Assembly: GCA_963677185.1 (NCBI GenBank)
Contig: OY781889.1
Location: forward strand, 1,612,001 to 1,676,000
Reading direction: 5' to 3'
Length of the DNA: 64,000 nt
DNA from: G963677185 sp963677185
GTDB lineage: Bacteria > Bacillota > Syntrophomonadia > Syntrophomonadales > Syntrophomonadaceae
In this document: in pieces, positions 51,037 to 58,950 of the stretch
Position numbering within the stretch: position 1 is the first letter of the stretch
How the letters are laid out: each line of letters starts with the position of its first letter
Translations under genes and position numbers: made by a program
The notes under the pieces: generated by a model
Told to the model about the DNA's origin: nothing
Database searches by the model: none
The model's input: only the letters and a program-made list of their open reading frames with translations

Positions 51037-52184
51037 ATGTTTTGCAAATACTGCGTCATGACTGGAAAAAACTGCTGGTATTCCTGATTCTTCCTGGAAT
51101 GCTGCCGGTTATAATGTGCTGGTTTTTTTCGCTGGTTTTTGTGGAAAACATCCCTTTCGGAGTAGCCAACTTGGACGATTCGGCCCTTTCCCGTCAAATT
51201 GTACAAAGCTTTGAAAACCACCCCGGTCTGGATGTGGTTTACTATGCGTCATCTGAAACCGAGCTGCAGGCCGCCATAGCAGAGAAAAAGATCACCGGGG
51301 GCATTATTATTCCCGGAGATTACGGGCAGGAGATCGGTTCCCAGGAAAAATCTAAAATACTAATGATTATCGACGGGACCAACCTGCTGGTCGCCAATAA
51401 TGCGCTGGGTTACGCCAGTGGAATATTGGGCACCTTCAATGCCAGGTGCCTGGTGAGCGTGTTTGAGGCCCAGAGCGTACTGCCATCGGCCGCCAGCCAG
51501 AATGTGACTTCGTTTAGCTACGTGGAGCGCATATTGTACGACCCGCAATTGAGCTATATGACCTACCTGGTTTATATTATTGTTCCGTTGTTTATACAGT
51601 TTTTTTACTTGAATAATTTTTTACTGCCGCTGTTGATTAAAGAAAAAGCGGTATTGCTCTCCCGCCAGGCCAGTTGGAAATGTTTTGCAAGCAGAATGGC
51701 ACCCCTGGCTGTGCGTATTGCCGCTATGTGGATCGCCATTTGCATTTCCAGCTCAATGGGATTGTCGCTGGCGGGCCGCATTTTCGGCCTGCCGGTCCGG
51801 GGAAATCTCCTGGCTTATTTTGTTTTGCTGATGACCTTTCTGTTAGCAATAACGATTATGGGCCTGGTTTTGGCAAGTTTTCTTAATGAGAGCAACTTCA
51901 GCTATTTTGTGGAGTTTTACCTGATTATAAACATGATGTTTGTCATGACTTCGGGCGCGATCTGGCCAGAATACCTGCTGCCGCCAGGTTTCGCAGCTGT
52001 AGTAAAAGGTGTCTGGCCGTATATTCTGATCGCCAATCCATTAAAGTTTCTGTGTTTGAAAGGGAGCGGCTGGGAACTGCTGCTGCCTTGCATCGCCAGG
52101 CTGCTCTATTTTGCCGCAGTCTGGATGTTTATAGCCGTCTTCATCTACGCTTCTAAAATATACCGCATTAAACGAACCGCATAA
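51033..52184 (+). CDS. ABC-2-type transporter permease
   Basis: 383 aa, the same topology as its neighbour, and a probable heterodimer partner (both begin with L-x-x-D/E-x-x-K-x-L and an F-x-V-A-N-x-D-D-S-A-L-S-type outer loop). It overlaps the previous gene by 4 bp. No ATPase gene is in the operon, so energisation must come from an ATPase elsewhere, or the pair works differently. Confidence 0.85.
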   Translation: MNVLQILRHDWKKLLVFLILPGMLPVIMCWFFSLVFVENIPFGVANLDDSALSRQIVQSFENHPGLDVVYYASSETELQAAIAEKKITGGIIIPGDYGQEIGSQEKSKILMIIDGTNLLVANNALGYASGILGTFNARCLVSVFEAQSVLPSAASQNVTSFSYVERILYDPQLSYMTYLVYIIVPLFIQFFYLNNFLLPLLIKEKAVLLSRQASWKCFASRMAPLAVRIAAMWIAICISSSMGLSLAGRIFGLPVRGNLLAYFVLLMTFLLAITIMGLVLASFLNESNFSYFVEFYLIINMMFVMTSGAIWPEYLLPPGFAAVVKGVWPYILIANPLKFLCLKGSGWELLLPCIARLLYFAAVWMFIAVFIYASKIYRIKRTA

Positions 52185-52387
52185 GCTACAGGGCCCTCCG
52201 CAACGTTCGTTCCACTCAACAGCCCTCTTCCCATCAATGAATATCGGTCCTTGTGTATCAGAGAAACATCTCTCGAGAATTAATTTTCCCCACTATTTTA
52301 TTTGGAAACTGAATTTTACTTGAACCCGGATAGATAGCAGTGTACTATTCTTTATAAGTAATAATAAAACACTACCTATGTTTCCGG

Positions 52388-52576
52388 GCTGGCAAATTTA
52401 AGCTTGCTGATGGAGGCACGATATTTCTAGATGAGATAGGCGAAATGCCGCTGGATATGCAGGTTAACCTGTTGCGCTATCTGCAGGGCAAAACCATAAT
52501 CGGGAAGTCCCGGCAGATGAGACTGTCACGCAATACCCTGTATGAAAAGATGCGATCATACATGATAAATAGATAA
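52388..52576 (+). pseudogene. Remnant of a sigma-54-dependent activator
   Basis: An open frame without its own start codon encodes A-G-K-F-K-L-A-D-G-G-T-I-F-L-D-E-I-G-E-M-P-L, the Walker B region of sigma-54 activators, then M-Q-V-N-L-L-R-Y-L-Q, and jumps to a Fis-type end L-S-R-N-T-L-Y-E-K-M-R-S-Y-M-I-N-R, stopping at 52574. Most of the AAA+ domain and the whole sensor part are missing, so it is an internally and N-terminally deleted copy. The intact paralogue type is the gene at 57330. The rest of the 780-bp gap (52185-52966) has no gene. Confidence 0.85.
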
Positions 52577-52772
52577 TCCATGAACTAATTCGGTGTTAAG
52601 TGCATGTAAACACGTGTCATTTAGAATGACAAAAAATGCAGCAGAAGGTGACGGTGGCTAACAAGTGTTAACAGCCATTCCAGACAGAAAAACAGCTCAA
52701 TGTCAGCAGGTGTGTAATTCAAGCGCACCAGGCTTGCTGTTTGATTACTGCCTTCCGGGAATTGTGATTGCT

Positions 52773-52789
52773 GGCACGAAAAATTGCTT
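52773..52789 (+). promoter_or_regulatory. Sigma-54-like site with 1-base longer spacing
   Basis: TGGCACG (52773-52779) and TTGCT (52785-52789) are separated by five A, so GG and GC are 11 bases apart instead of 10. It lies 178 bp before the CoA-transferase start at 52967. It is probably a decayed -24/-12 promoter. Confidence 0.5.
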
Positions 52790-52966
52790 TATAAATAAGG
52801 AAAGAGCTTGATTATTCAACCAAACAATATTGGATATCAGCGGGATAAATAAGCAGGAGGCAGGGGTGGTGACAGCTGGCAATTAATATTTGTAAAAATT
52901 ATTAGTTCGAAAATTTAAAGCAGATCCGGAAATAACATTAAATATGAAAAGGGAGATGACGGATTA

Positions 52967-54325
52967 ATGACAACTTACATGGAAGAATATAAGAGCAAAT
53001 TGGTTAGTGCGGAGCAGGCAGCGCAGAAGGTAAAATCCGGCGACCTGGTGGCCTACGGATATTTCGGCATACCGCCCTATGATTTTGATATCGCCCTGGG
53101 CAACCGGGTTGATGAATTGCAGGACATCACCGTACATGTAGCGGGCAGCGTAAGGATGTGGAATTTCTTAAAGACTGATCCGGAAGGCAAGGTATTCTCC
53201 ATGATCAGCGACCATTTCAGCGCCCTTGACCGCATGCTGGGTGACAAAAACCGCGCTTGCTATGGACCTACCCAGTATCACGAATTTCATCGCATGCGGC
53301 TGGAGCTGCACCAGGCGTTTATTCAGCGCGATGTTATCTGCCTTACCACCACCCCGATGGATCGGCATGGCAATTTTAACTTCGGTCTGTGCAACTCGGA
53401 CACCTATGCCGAGCTGGCGCACGCGAAAACAATCATCATTGAAACCAATCCCAATCTGCCCTATTGTATGGGTGGAGAAATGGAATGCATTAATATCAAG
53501 GACGTGGATTATATTATTGAAAGCAATGCCCCCATTTTCGCCATGCCGCCCGCAGGCAAGCCTTCGCCTGGTGAAATCAAGATCGCCGAGAACATTCTGC
53601 CGCTCATTCCGAATGGAGCCTGTTTGCAGCTCGGCATTGGCGGGGTGCCCAACACTATCGGCAGCTTGATCGCCCAGTCCGAGCTCAAGGACCTGGGAAT
53701 TGCCACCGAAATGTATTGTGATGCTATAACCGAAATGTACAAGGCTCGTAAAATCACCAACAAGTATAAGACCAGGGATGTGGGGAGGAGCACCTTCACC
53801 TTCTGCTTTGGCAATCCCGAAAGCCACGCCTTTATGAATAATAATCCCCAGATTGCTTCCTATAACTGCGATTATACCAACAACCCCAAATATATTCAGC
53901 TTGAAGACAACATGATATCCATCAACAACTGTGTTGAAGCCGACCTTTTGACCCAGGTATGCTCGGAGAGCAGCGGAACGCGCCAGATTTCCGGCACCGG
54001 AGGCGCCCTGGACTTCCATATTGGCGCATTTGAATCCAAGGGCGGCAAAGGCATCCTGGCCTTCGAGTCCACTTATACCGACAAGGCTGGAAAAATGCAT
54101 TCCCGGATCAAACCGATGCTGACTCCTGGCGCAGTAGTAACCGTGCCCAGGGTAATGGTGCACTACATTGCCACCGAGTGGGGCGTGGTCAACATGAAGC
54201 TGCGTTCCGTATGGGGCAGAGCCGAACAAATGGTAAACCTGGCCCATCCCGATTTCCGCGACGAACTGATTAAGAATGCCAAAGAAATGGGCCTGTGGTC
54301 GCCGACCAACAAGATCGCATTCTAA
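52967..54325 (+). CDS. Acetyl-CoA hydrolase/CoA-transferase family (4-hydroxybutyrate/butyryl type), copy 1
   Basis: 452 aa. Moves CoA between carboxylates, for example acetyl-CoA and butyrate or 4-hydroxybutyrate. Two similar halves are visible; T-E-M-Y-C-D (about 247) holds the candidate catalytic Glu, and S-G-T-G-G-x-L-D-F follows, as in this family. GGGAG precedes the ATG. It is followed by the acyl-CoA dehydrogenase gene after 54 bp, so substrate activation and oxidation are in one transcription unit. It is a paralogue of the gene at 58951. Confidence 0.88.
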   Translation: MTTYMEEYKSKLVSAEQAAQKVKSGDLVAYGYFGIPPYDFDIALGNRVDELQDITVHVAGSVRMWNFLKTDPEGKVFSMISDHFSALDRMLGDKNRACYGPTQYHEFHRMRLELHQAFIQRDVICLTTTPMDRHGNFNFGLCNSDTYAELAHAKTIIIETNPNLPYCMGGEMECINIKDVDYIIESNAPIFAMPPAGKPSPGEIKIAENILPLIPNGACLQLGIGGVPNTIGSLIAQSELKDLGIATEMYCDAITEMYKARKITNKYKTRDVGRSTFTFCFGNPESHAFMNNNPQIASYNCDYTNNPKYIQLEDNMISINNCVEADLLTQVCSESSGTRQISGTGGALDFHIGAFESKGGKGILAFESTYTDKAGKMHSRIKPMLTPGAVVTVPRVMVHYIATEWGVVNMKLRSVWGRAEQMVNLAHPDFRDELIKNAKEMGLWSPTNKIAF

Positions 54326-54379
54326 ATCGAGGCGGTTATTGCAAAGCCAACCAGGGTCAAAGGCAAAGGAGGATGCTAT

Positions 54380-56227
54380 ATGGCATCGAACTTTTCATAT
54401 AAAAACACCCGTGACTTGAAATTTATACTGAAAGAATGGCTGCCGCTGGAAAAGGTTCTGGCCTATCCGCGCTACAGTGACAATTACGGCGTGGACGATG
54501 TCGACGTTATTCTGGACACGGTTCTCAAAATGACCAGGGACATTATCGAGCCAAGCTGTGACAGCGCCGACCAGTTCGGGGTCAAGTTTGAAAATGGCAA
54601 AGTGTTGGTGGCGCCGTCCATACCGCCGGTATATAAAAAGCTGCAAGCCGAGGGATGGTGCGCCAGCAACGTGGATAAAACCGAAGGCGCGGTAGTTCTG
54701 CCCCAGGTGCTGATGTTCCCGCTGTGGGAGCTGTTTTCGGCGGCCAATCCCGCCCTGGTTCCGCCCTTCCTGTGCATGTGTCAGGGATCTTCCATGCTGG
54801 TGCAGGAATTTGCGCCTGATGATGTGAAGGATAAGTACCTGGCCAGGATGTGGAGCGGCGATTTTACCGGAACAATGTGCCTGACCGAACCCCAGGCCGG
54901 TTCTGATGTTGGGGAGCTGACCACCCGGGCGATACCCACCGCCGATCCGCGGGTTTTCAATATCAAGGGTCAGAAAATATTTATCAGCAACGGCGACAAT
55001 GATTTCGCCGACAACATCGTGCACCTGCTTCTGGCCAGGGTGGAGGGGGCTCTGCCCGGCACCCGCGGCATATCACTGTTCATAGTGCCCAAGTACTGGA
55101 TCAACGATGATGGAAGCCAGGAGTTCAATGACGTTGTTCCGACCGGAATCGAACACAAGATGGGCCAGCATGCCAATCCGACTGTGGCTTTGAGCTTCGG
55201 TGACGAAAACCTCTGCCGCGGTTATTTGCTGGGTAAAAATCCCCTGGAAAACGATGGCAAAGGTGACGGTATGGCCTTGATGTTCAACATGATGAACGAA
55301 GAGCGTTTGGTTATCGGCGTTCATTCCGCCGGATTGATTGCCAACGCCTTTTACAACGCCCGGGATTACGCCAGGGAAAGGGTGCAAGGAACATCATTTA
55401 CCAATCCGAAAAAGGGCCGGGTGCCAATCATTCAGCATGAGGACGTTAAACGCGGACTGCTGCGGGGCAAGGCCATTAACGAGGCTATCCGGGCAATGAC
55501 GTATAAGTCATATTTCGATGTAGAGGTGGCTCATTATGATCCCGATCCCGCCGAACGCAAGAAGGCTGATGACGAACTGAACATCAATATTCCTATAATC
55601 AAGGGCTATGCGCCCGAAATCGGCTGGGACCTGATTGGCACCGAAGCGGTGCAGATCTACGGCGGATACGGGTATTGCTCGGAATATCCCGCTGAACAGA
55701 TGGCCAGGGATATTAAAATTAACACCCTGTATGAAGGCACCACCTTTATTCAATCCATGGACCTGATCGGCCGCAAATGGGGCCTGGAAAAGGGCGCCGT
55801 TTTTGCCGGCTGGCTGAAAAACATTGAGGCTTTCCTCGAAGCCAACCAGGCGACTGAAGGCTTTGAAAAGGAATTTGCCCAGCTCGGCAAAGCCATAGCA
55901 GCTTACCGCAGCATTAAAGAATGCATGGCTGGATTTATGAAGGAACCGGCGTTGCTGGGGCTGATTCCCACTTATTCCAAGCGGGTGATGACGGCTACGG
56001 CCCAGTTGTACGGCGGGCAGCTCCTGCTGGATCAGGCTTTGCTGGCCAGGAAGAAAATGCTGGAACTGGGCGAAGAGCACTATGACTACAAATTCTACAA
56101 GGGCAAGGTTATGGCCGCACGCTATTTCATGCTTAACGTAGTCCCGGAAATAGCCGCCCTGGCAGAGATAATAAACCTGGCGGACACATCAGTGCTCGAT
56201 ATTGACGATGAATGCTTTGATTACTAG
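54380..56227 (+). CDS. Acyl-CoA dehydrogenase, long (about 600 aa) class
   Basis: 615 aa FAD enzyme introducing an alpha,beta double bond in acyl-CoA. The dehydrogenase core contains L-T-E-P-Q-A-G-S-D-V-G and K-I-F-I-S-N-G-D. The catalytic base region reads I-Y-G-G-Y-G-Y-C-S-E-Y-P-A-E-Q, with the glutamate of the long-class enzymes, and an extra C-terminal helical domain (about 465-600) is present. The electron acceptor is probably ETF. It follows CoA-transferase copy 1 and shares its transcript. A hairpin downstream ends the operon. Confidence 0.93.
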   Translation: MASNFSYKNTRDLKFILKEWLPLEKVLAYPRYSDNYGVDDVDVILDTVLKMTRDIIEPSCDSADQFGVKFENGKVLVAPSIPPVYKKLQAEGWCASNVDKTEGAVVLPQVLMFPLWELFSAANPALVPPFLCMCQGSSMLVQEFAPDDVKDKYLARMWSGDFTGTMCLTEPQAGSDVGELTTRAIPTADPRVFNIKGQKIFISNGDNDFADNIVHLLLARVEGALPGTRGISLFIVPKYWINDDGSQEFNDVVPTGIEHKMGQHANPTVALSFGDENLCRGYLLGKNPLENDGKGDGMALMFNMMNEERLVIGVHSAGLIANAFYNARDYARERVQGTSFTNPKKGRVPIIQHEDVKRGLLRGKAINEAIRAMTYKSYFDVEVAHYDPDPAERKKADDELNINIPIIKGYAPEIGWDLIGTEAVQIYGGYGYCSEYPAEQMARDIKINTLYEGTTFIQSMDLIGRKWGLEKGAVFAGWLKNIEAFLEANQATEGFEKEFAQLGKAIAAYRSIKECMAGFMKEPALLGLIPTYSKRVMTATAQLYGGQLLLDQALLARKKMLELGEEHYDYKFYKGKVMAARYFMLNVVPEIAALAEIINLADTSVLDIDDECFDY

Positions 56228-56267
56228 TTAATAAAACCAAACAGCCCTTGCCATCGATCGCATATGC

Positions 56268-56310
56268 AGCGCAAGCCAGTATTTTGGGAATCGGAACCCT
56301 GGCTTGCGCT
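56268..56310. terminator. Hairpin after acyl-CoA dehydrogenase
   Basis: AGCGCAAGCCAG (56268-56279) pairs perfectly with CTGGCTTGCGCT (56299-56310). Few T residues follow, but its place between convergent genes supports a terminator role. Confidence 0.65.
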
Positions 56311-56329
56311 GTTGCATTTTCGTGCAGAT

Positions 56330-57007
56330 TTATCGTGATGTGCTGATCAGGCTAGCCAAAAGGGCGATAGCGTCTGATTCATAAGTTATGTGTCCTTTGC
56401 CCGGGTTCCGGGCGGAGGCGATCATGGCTTCAGCAATGGTGGCGGCCTGAATGCCCCGGTATTTCTGCAGCCCCCCCACGAGCAAAGGCCGGATGATGGG
56501 CATTAATAACCGGGCTAATTTTTCGCCCGGACGCTTTTCCTGGCGTTCGCCCAATATGATGGAAGGGCGGAAGAACTGAACCGTTTCTGGTCCCTGCTTT
56601 TTAACTGCTTCCTCCATTTCCCCCTTCACTCGAAGGTAGAAATTTCGAGAGGCTGGGCTGGCCCCTAGCGAAGATACGCCCAGAAACTGCCGCGCCCCGC
56701 ATTCACGGGCGTAAACGGCCAGGTTGACAACATAAGTGAAGTCCACTTTGTAGAATGCATCCTGGCTGCCGGCCTTTTTAATGGTGCTGCCCAGGGCGCA
56801 GAAAGCATCATCGATCCGGGGCAGTTCGCATTCAGACAAGCGCTCAAAATCGACGATATGCTCTATTAGCCTGTTATGGCTCAAACCGCTGGCACGCCGG
56901 GCCACGGTATGCACTTCTAAATAAGCATCGTCTGCCAGCAGCTGCCTGAGAAGTTCGCCTCCTACCAGCCCGGTACTGCCGGCAAGTAAAGCGGTTCGCT
57001 TTTCCAT
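56330..57007 (-). CDS. NAD(P)-binding HTATIP2/YwnB-like oxidoreductase
   Basis: 225 aa from the ATG at 57007 (GGGGCG upstream; ATG codons at 57013 and 57025 are alternatives). It begins A-L-L-A-G-S-T-G-L-V-G-G, the nucleotide-binding loop of atypical short-chain dehydrogenases. V-S-S-L-G-A and Y-L-R-V-K-G-E-M-E match the active-site Ser and Y-x3-K region. Substrate unknown. It is leftward, convergent with the acyl-CoA operon and divergent from the sigma-54 regulator unit. Confidence 0.85.
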   Translation of the reverse strand: MEKRTALLAGSTGLVGGELLRQLLADDAYLEVHTVARRASGLSHNRLIEHIVDFERLSECELPRIDDAFCALGSTIKKAGSQDAFYKVDFTYVVNLAVYARECGARQFLGVSSLGASPASRNFYLRVKGEMEEAVKKQGPETVQFFRPSIILGERQEKRPGEKLARLLMPIIRPLLVGGLQKYRGIQAATIAEAMIASARNPGKGHITYESDAIALLASLISTSR

Positions 57008-57162
57008 TGTCATCGCCCCTATCAAGAAGAGCCGCAGCTCTCCGGATGATTTTCCATTGACTTATCTATTCCACAAAATGACGGCACTGTCAATAAAAAG
57101 ACGGCACTGTCAGTTAAGGAGATGTATTATTATAATATTCAGAAAGACAGGAGGCGACACCT

Positions 57163-57333
57163 ATGGCGAAGAAGAAGAGCTGGCAGGAAAAGCTGCACAG
57201 CCCCGGCGACTTGCCGAAACTGGTTTCCCTGGCGGACAAGCATTGCAAGGGTTGGGGGGACGGTGTAATGGTTGTGCCGGCTCCCCTCGAAGTGGATGAA
57301 ATCATGAAATCAGTCGGGGGCCGGCTGGTATGA
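57163..57333 (+). CDS. Small protein similar to N-terminus of MGMT-family proteins
   Basis: 56 aa. GACAGGAGGCGAC precedes the ATG. The sequence (K-K-S-W-Q-E-K-L, D-L-P-K-L, G-W-G-D-G-V-M-V-V-P-A-P-L-E-V-D-E-I-M) resembles, from memory, the first 55 residues of alkyltransferase-like MGMT-family proteins, without the catalytic C-terminal part. Its stop overlaps the ATG of the sigma-54 regulator (ATGA), so the two are translationally coupled. It may be a truncated gene kept as a leader or a real small partner. Confidence 0.7.
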   Translation: MAKKKSWQEKLHSPGDLPKLVSLADKHCKGWGDGVMVVPAPLEVDEIMKSVGGRLV

Positions 57334-58709
57334 AAATGGAATCCTTTTCCGAAAATGCACTGGCCGCTCTGGAACTGGTGCTGAACGGCTTTGACGGAGC
57401 CCTGGTCATAGATGAAAGGGGCCGGGTTATCGTTTATACCGAGCACTATGAAAAAGTCGCCAAGATACCCAGGGAAGAAGTCATGGGGCGGTTTGTCACG
57501 GACGTATGGCCGGACAGCCGCATGCTGGAGGTTTTGTCCACTGGAAAACCTGTTTATGTTGACGTGTGGGAAACCGGTGACGAGTCGGTTTTCGTGTCCC
57601 GCTATCCCATCGTGTCCGAGGGTCGCATAATAGGCGTGGTCGCGGTCTGCGTTTTCCGCTACCTTGACGAAGCCAAGCGTTTTGCAGGTCATATACGCAG
57701 CATAAGCCGGGAACTGCAGTTTTACAAGGAACAGTTCAAGGAAATGACCGGCGCCCGCTATTCTTTCGACGCCATTGTAGGAAAAAGCCCGGCTATCCTG
57801 CTGGCCAAAAAGAATGCCATGAACGCAGCAAAAGCTCCGGTTCCTGTACTGATAGCGGGCGAAACCGGCACCGGCAAGGAACTGTTTGCTCACGCCATTC
57901 ACCAGGAAAGCTCCAGGAGGGATAAGCCCTTCATCAGGATCAACTGTGCCAGTATACCGGACAACCTGGTGGAATCGGAGCTGTTCGGATACGAAGAAGG
58001 GGCGTTTTCAGGGGCTCGCAGCGGCGGCAAGCCCGGGAAATTTGAGCTTGCCAACGGGGGAACCATTTTCCTGGATGAGGTCAATGCTCTGCCACTACTT
58101 GTTCAAGCCAAGTTACTCAGGGTTCTGCAGGAAGGCGAGATAGACCGGGTGGGCAGCACCAGCTTGACCAGGGTGGATGTACGGGTTATAAGCGCCACCA
58201 ATACTGATTTAAAGACCATGGTAAACGCAAAGCTTTTTCGGGAAGATCTTTATTACCGCATAAACGCCTTTCCTTTGAATATTCCTCCTTTAAGAATGCG
58301 CATGGAGGATTTGCCCGTCCTTTGTGAACATTTCATAGATGCCAGCGTGTACGAACTGGGCATCAGCCCGGCCGTAATGGACGCACGCGTCCTGGACCTT
58401 TTCTCGCGCTACAATTGGCCCGGCAATCTCCGTGAGCTAAAAAACGTTGTGCAGAGGGCTTGTTTGCTGGCGGACGGCCAGACCATTAAAAGACGCCATC
58501 TGCCGCCTGATTTTGCCATTAAATCTGATCCGGAGGTTCAGGCTGACGCGGAAGACCTGGACACCTTCATTCGAAATGCTGAAAAGAAACATATTATCAG
58601 CGTTCTCCAGTCGGTTCGCTGGAACCGCAACAAGGCTGGAGAAATCCTCGGAATAAATCGGACCCTGCTTTATAGAAAAATGAAAAAATACAATCTTTTA
58701 AATGACTGA
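57330..58709 (+). CDS. PAS-containing sigma-54-dependent activator
   Basis: 459 aa. A PAS sensor (about 12-120) is followed by the AAA+ domain (about 145-380): Walker A G-E-T-G-T-G-K-E, Walker B G-G-T-I-F-L-D-E-V, and the sigma-54 contact loop G-A-F-S-G-A (usual GAFTGA). A Fis-type HTH (about 415-458, A-G-E-I-L-G-I-N-R-T-L-L-Y-R-K-M) ends it. It has no receiver domain, so it senses a small ligand. It lies just upstream of a perfect -24/-12 promoter and the second CoA-transferase gene, its obvious target. Confidence 0.93.
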   Translation: MKMESFSENALAALELVLNGFDGALVIDERGRVIVYTEHYEKVAKIPREEVMGRFVTDVWPDSRMLEVLSTGKPVYVDVWETGDESVFVSRYPIVSEGRIIGVVAVCVFRYLDEAKRFAGHIRSISRELQFYKEQFKEMTGARYSFDAIVGKSPAILLAKKNAMNAAKAPVPVLIAGETGTGKELFAHAIHQESSRRDKPFIRINCASIPDNLVESELFGYEEGAFSGARSGGKPGKFELANGGTIFLDEVNALPLLVQAKLLRVLQEGEIDRVGSTSLTRVDVRVISATNTDLKTMVNAKLFREDLYYRINAFPLNIPPLRMRMEDLPVLCEHFIDASVYELGISPAVMDARVLDLFSRYNWPGNLRELKNVVQRACLLADGQTIKRRHLPPDFAIKSDPEVQADAEDLDTFIRNAEKKHIISVLQSVRWNRNKAGEILGINRTLLYRKMKKYNLLND

Positions 58710-58770
58710 CCAGTGTTTTGCAAATGGCACATTTTGCTACAAAAATGTAACATAATCTCCGGTGTTCTCC

Positions 58771-58804
58771 AACCGCTTTCTAGTCGCTGGGAAGCGGTTT
58801 TTTT
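58771..58804 (+). terminator. Intrinsic terminator
   Basis: AACCGCTT (58771-58778) and AAGCGGTT (58792-58799) followed by TTTTT. It ends the sigma-54 activator unit. Confidence 0.85.
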
Positions 58805-58884
58805 GCGCCCCGCAACAGCTGGGAATTGTTTCAAAAAAGATACACAACAGCCGGGGCGAGGCTCGGCAACTCCCATGAAACGGC

Positions 58885-58900
58885 TGGCACGCTTATTGCA
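58885..58900 (+). promoter_or_regulatory. Sigma-54 (-24/-12) promoter
   Basis: TGGCACG (58885-58891), four bases, TTGCA (58896-58900): a full match to the consensus with correct spacing. It is 51 bp before the CoA-transferase ATG at 58951 and downstream of the activator gene. Confidence 0.93.
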
Positions 58901-58950
58901 ATAAATATGCTAATCGGTGAGGACTGATAAAAAATAAAAGGAGTGGGATC

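Noticed and set aside
53168..54247. 359-codon minus-strand frame
   Set aside because: Antisense shadow of the CoA-transferase gene, rich in H and G runs typical of such shadows.
58734..58747. TGGCAC followed by TTTTGC as a second sigma-54 promoter
   Set aside because: GG and GC are only 8 bases apart, so sigma-54 could not use it; it is better seen as part of a possible activator dyad.
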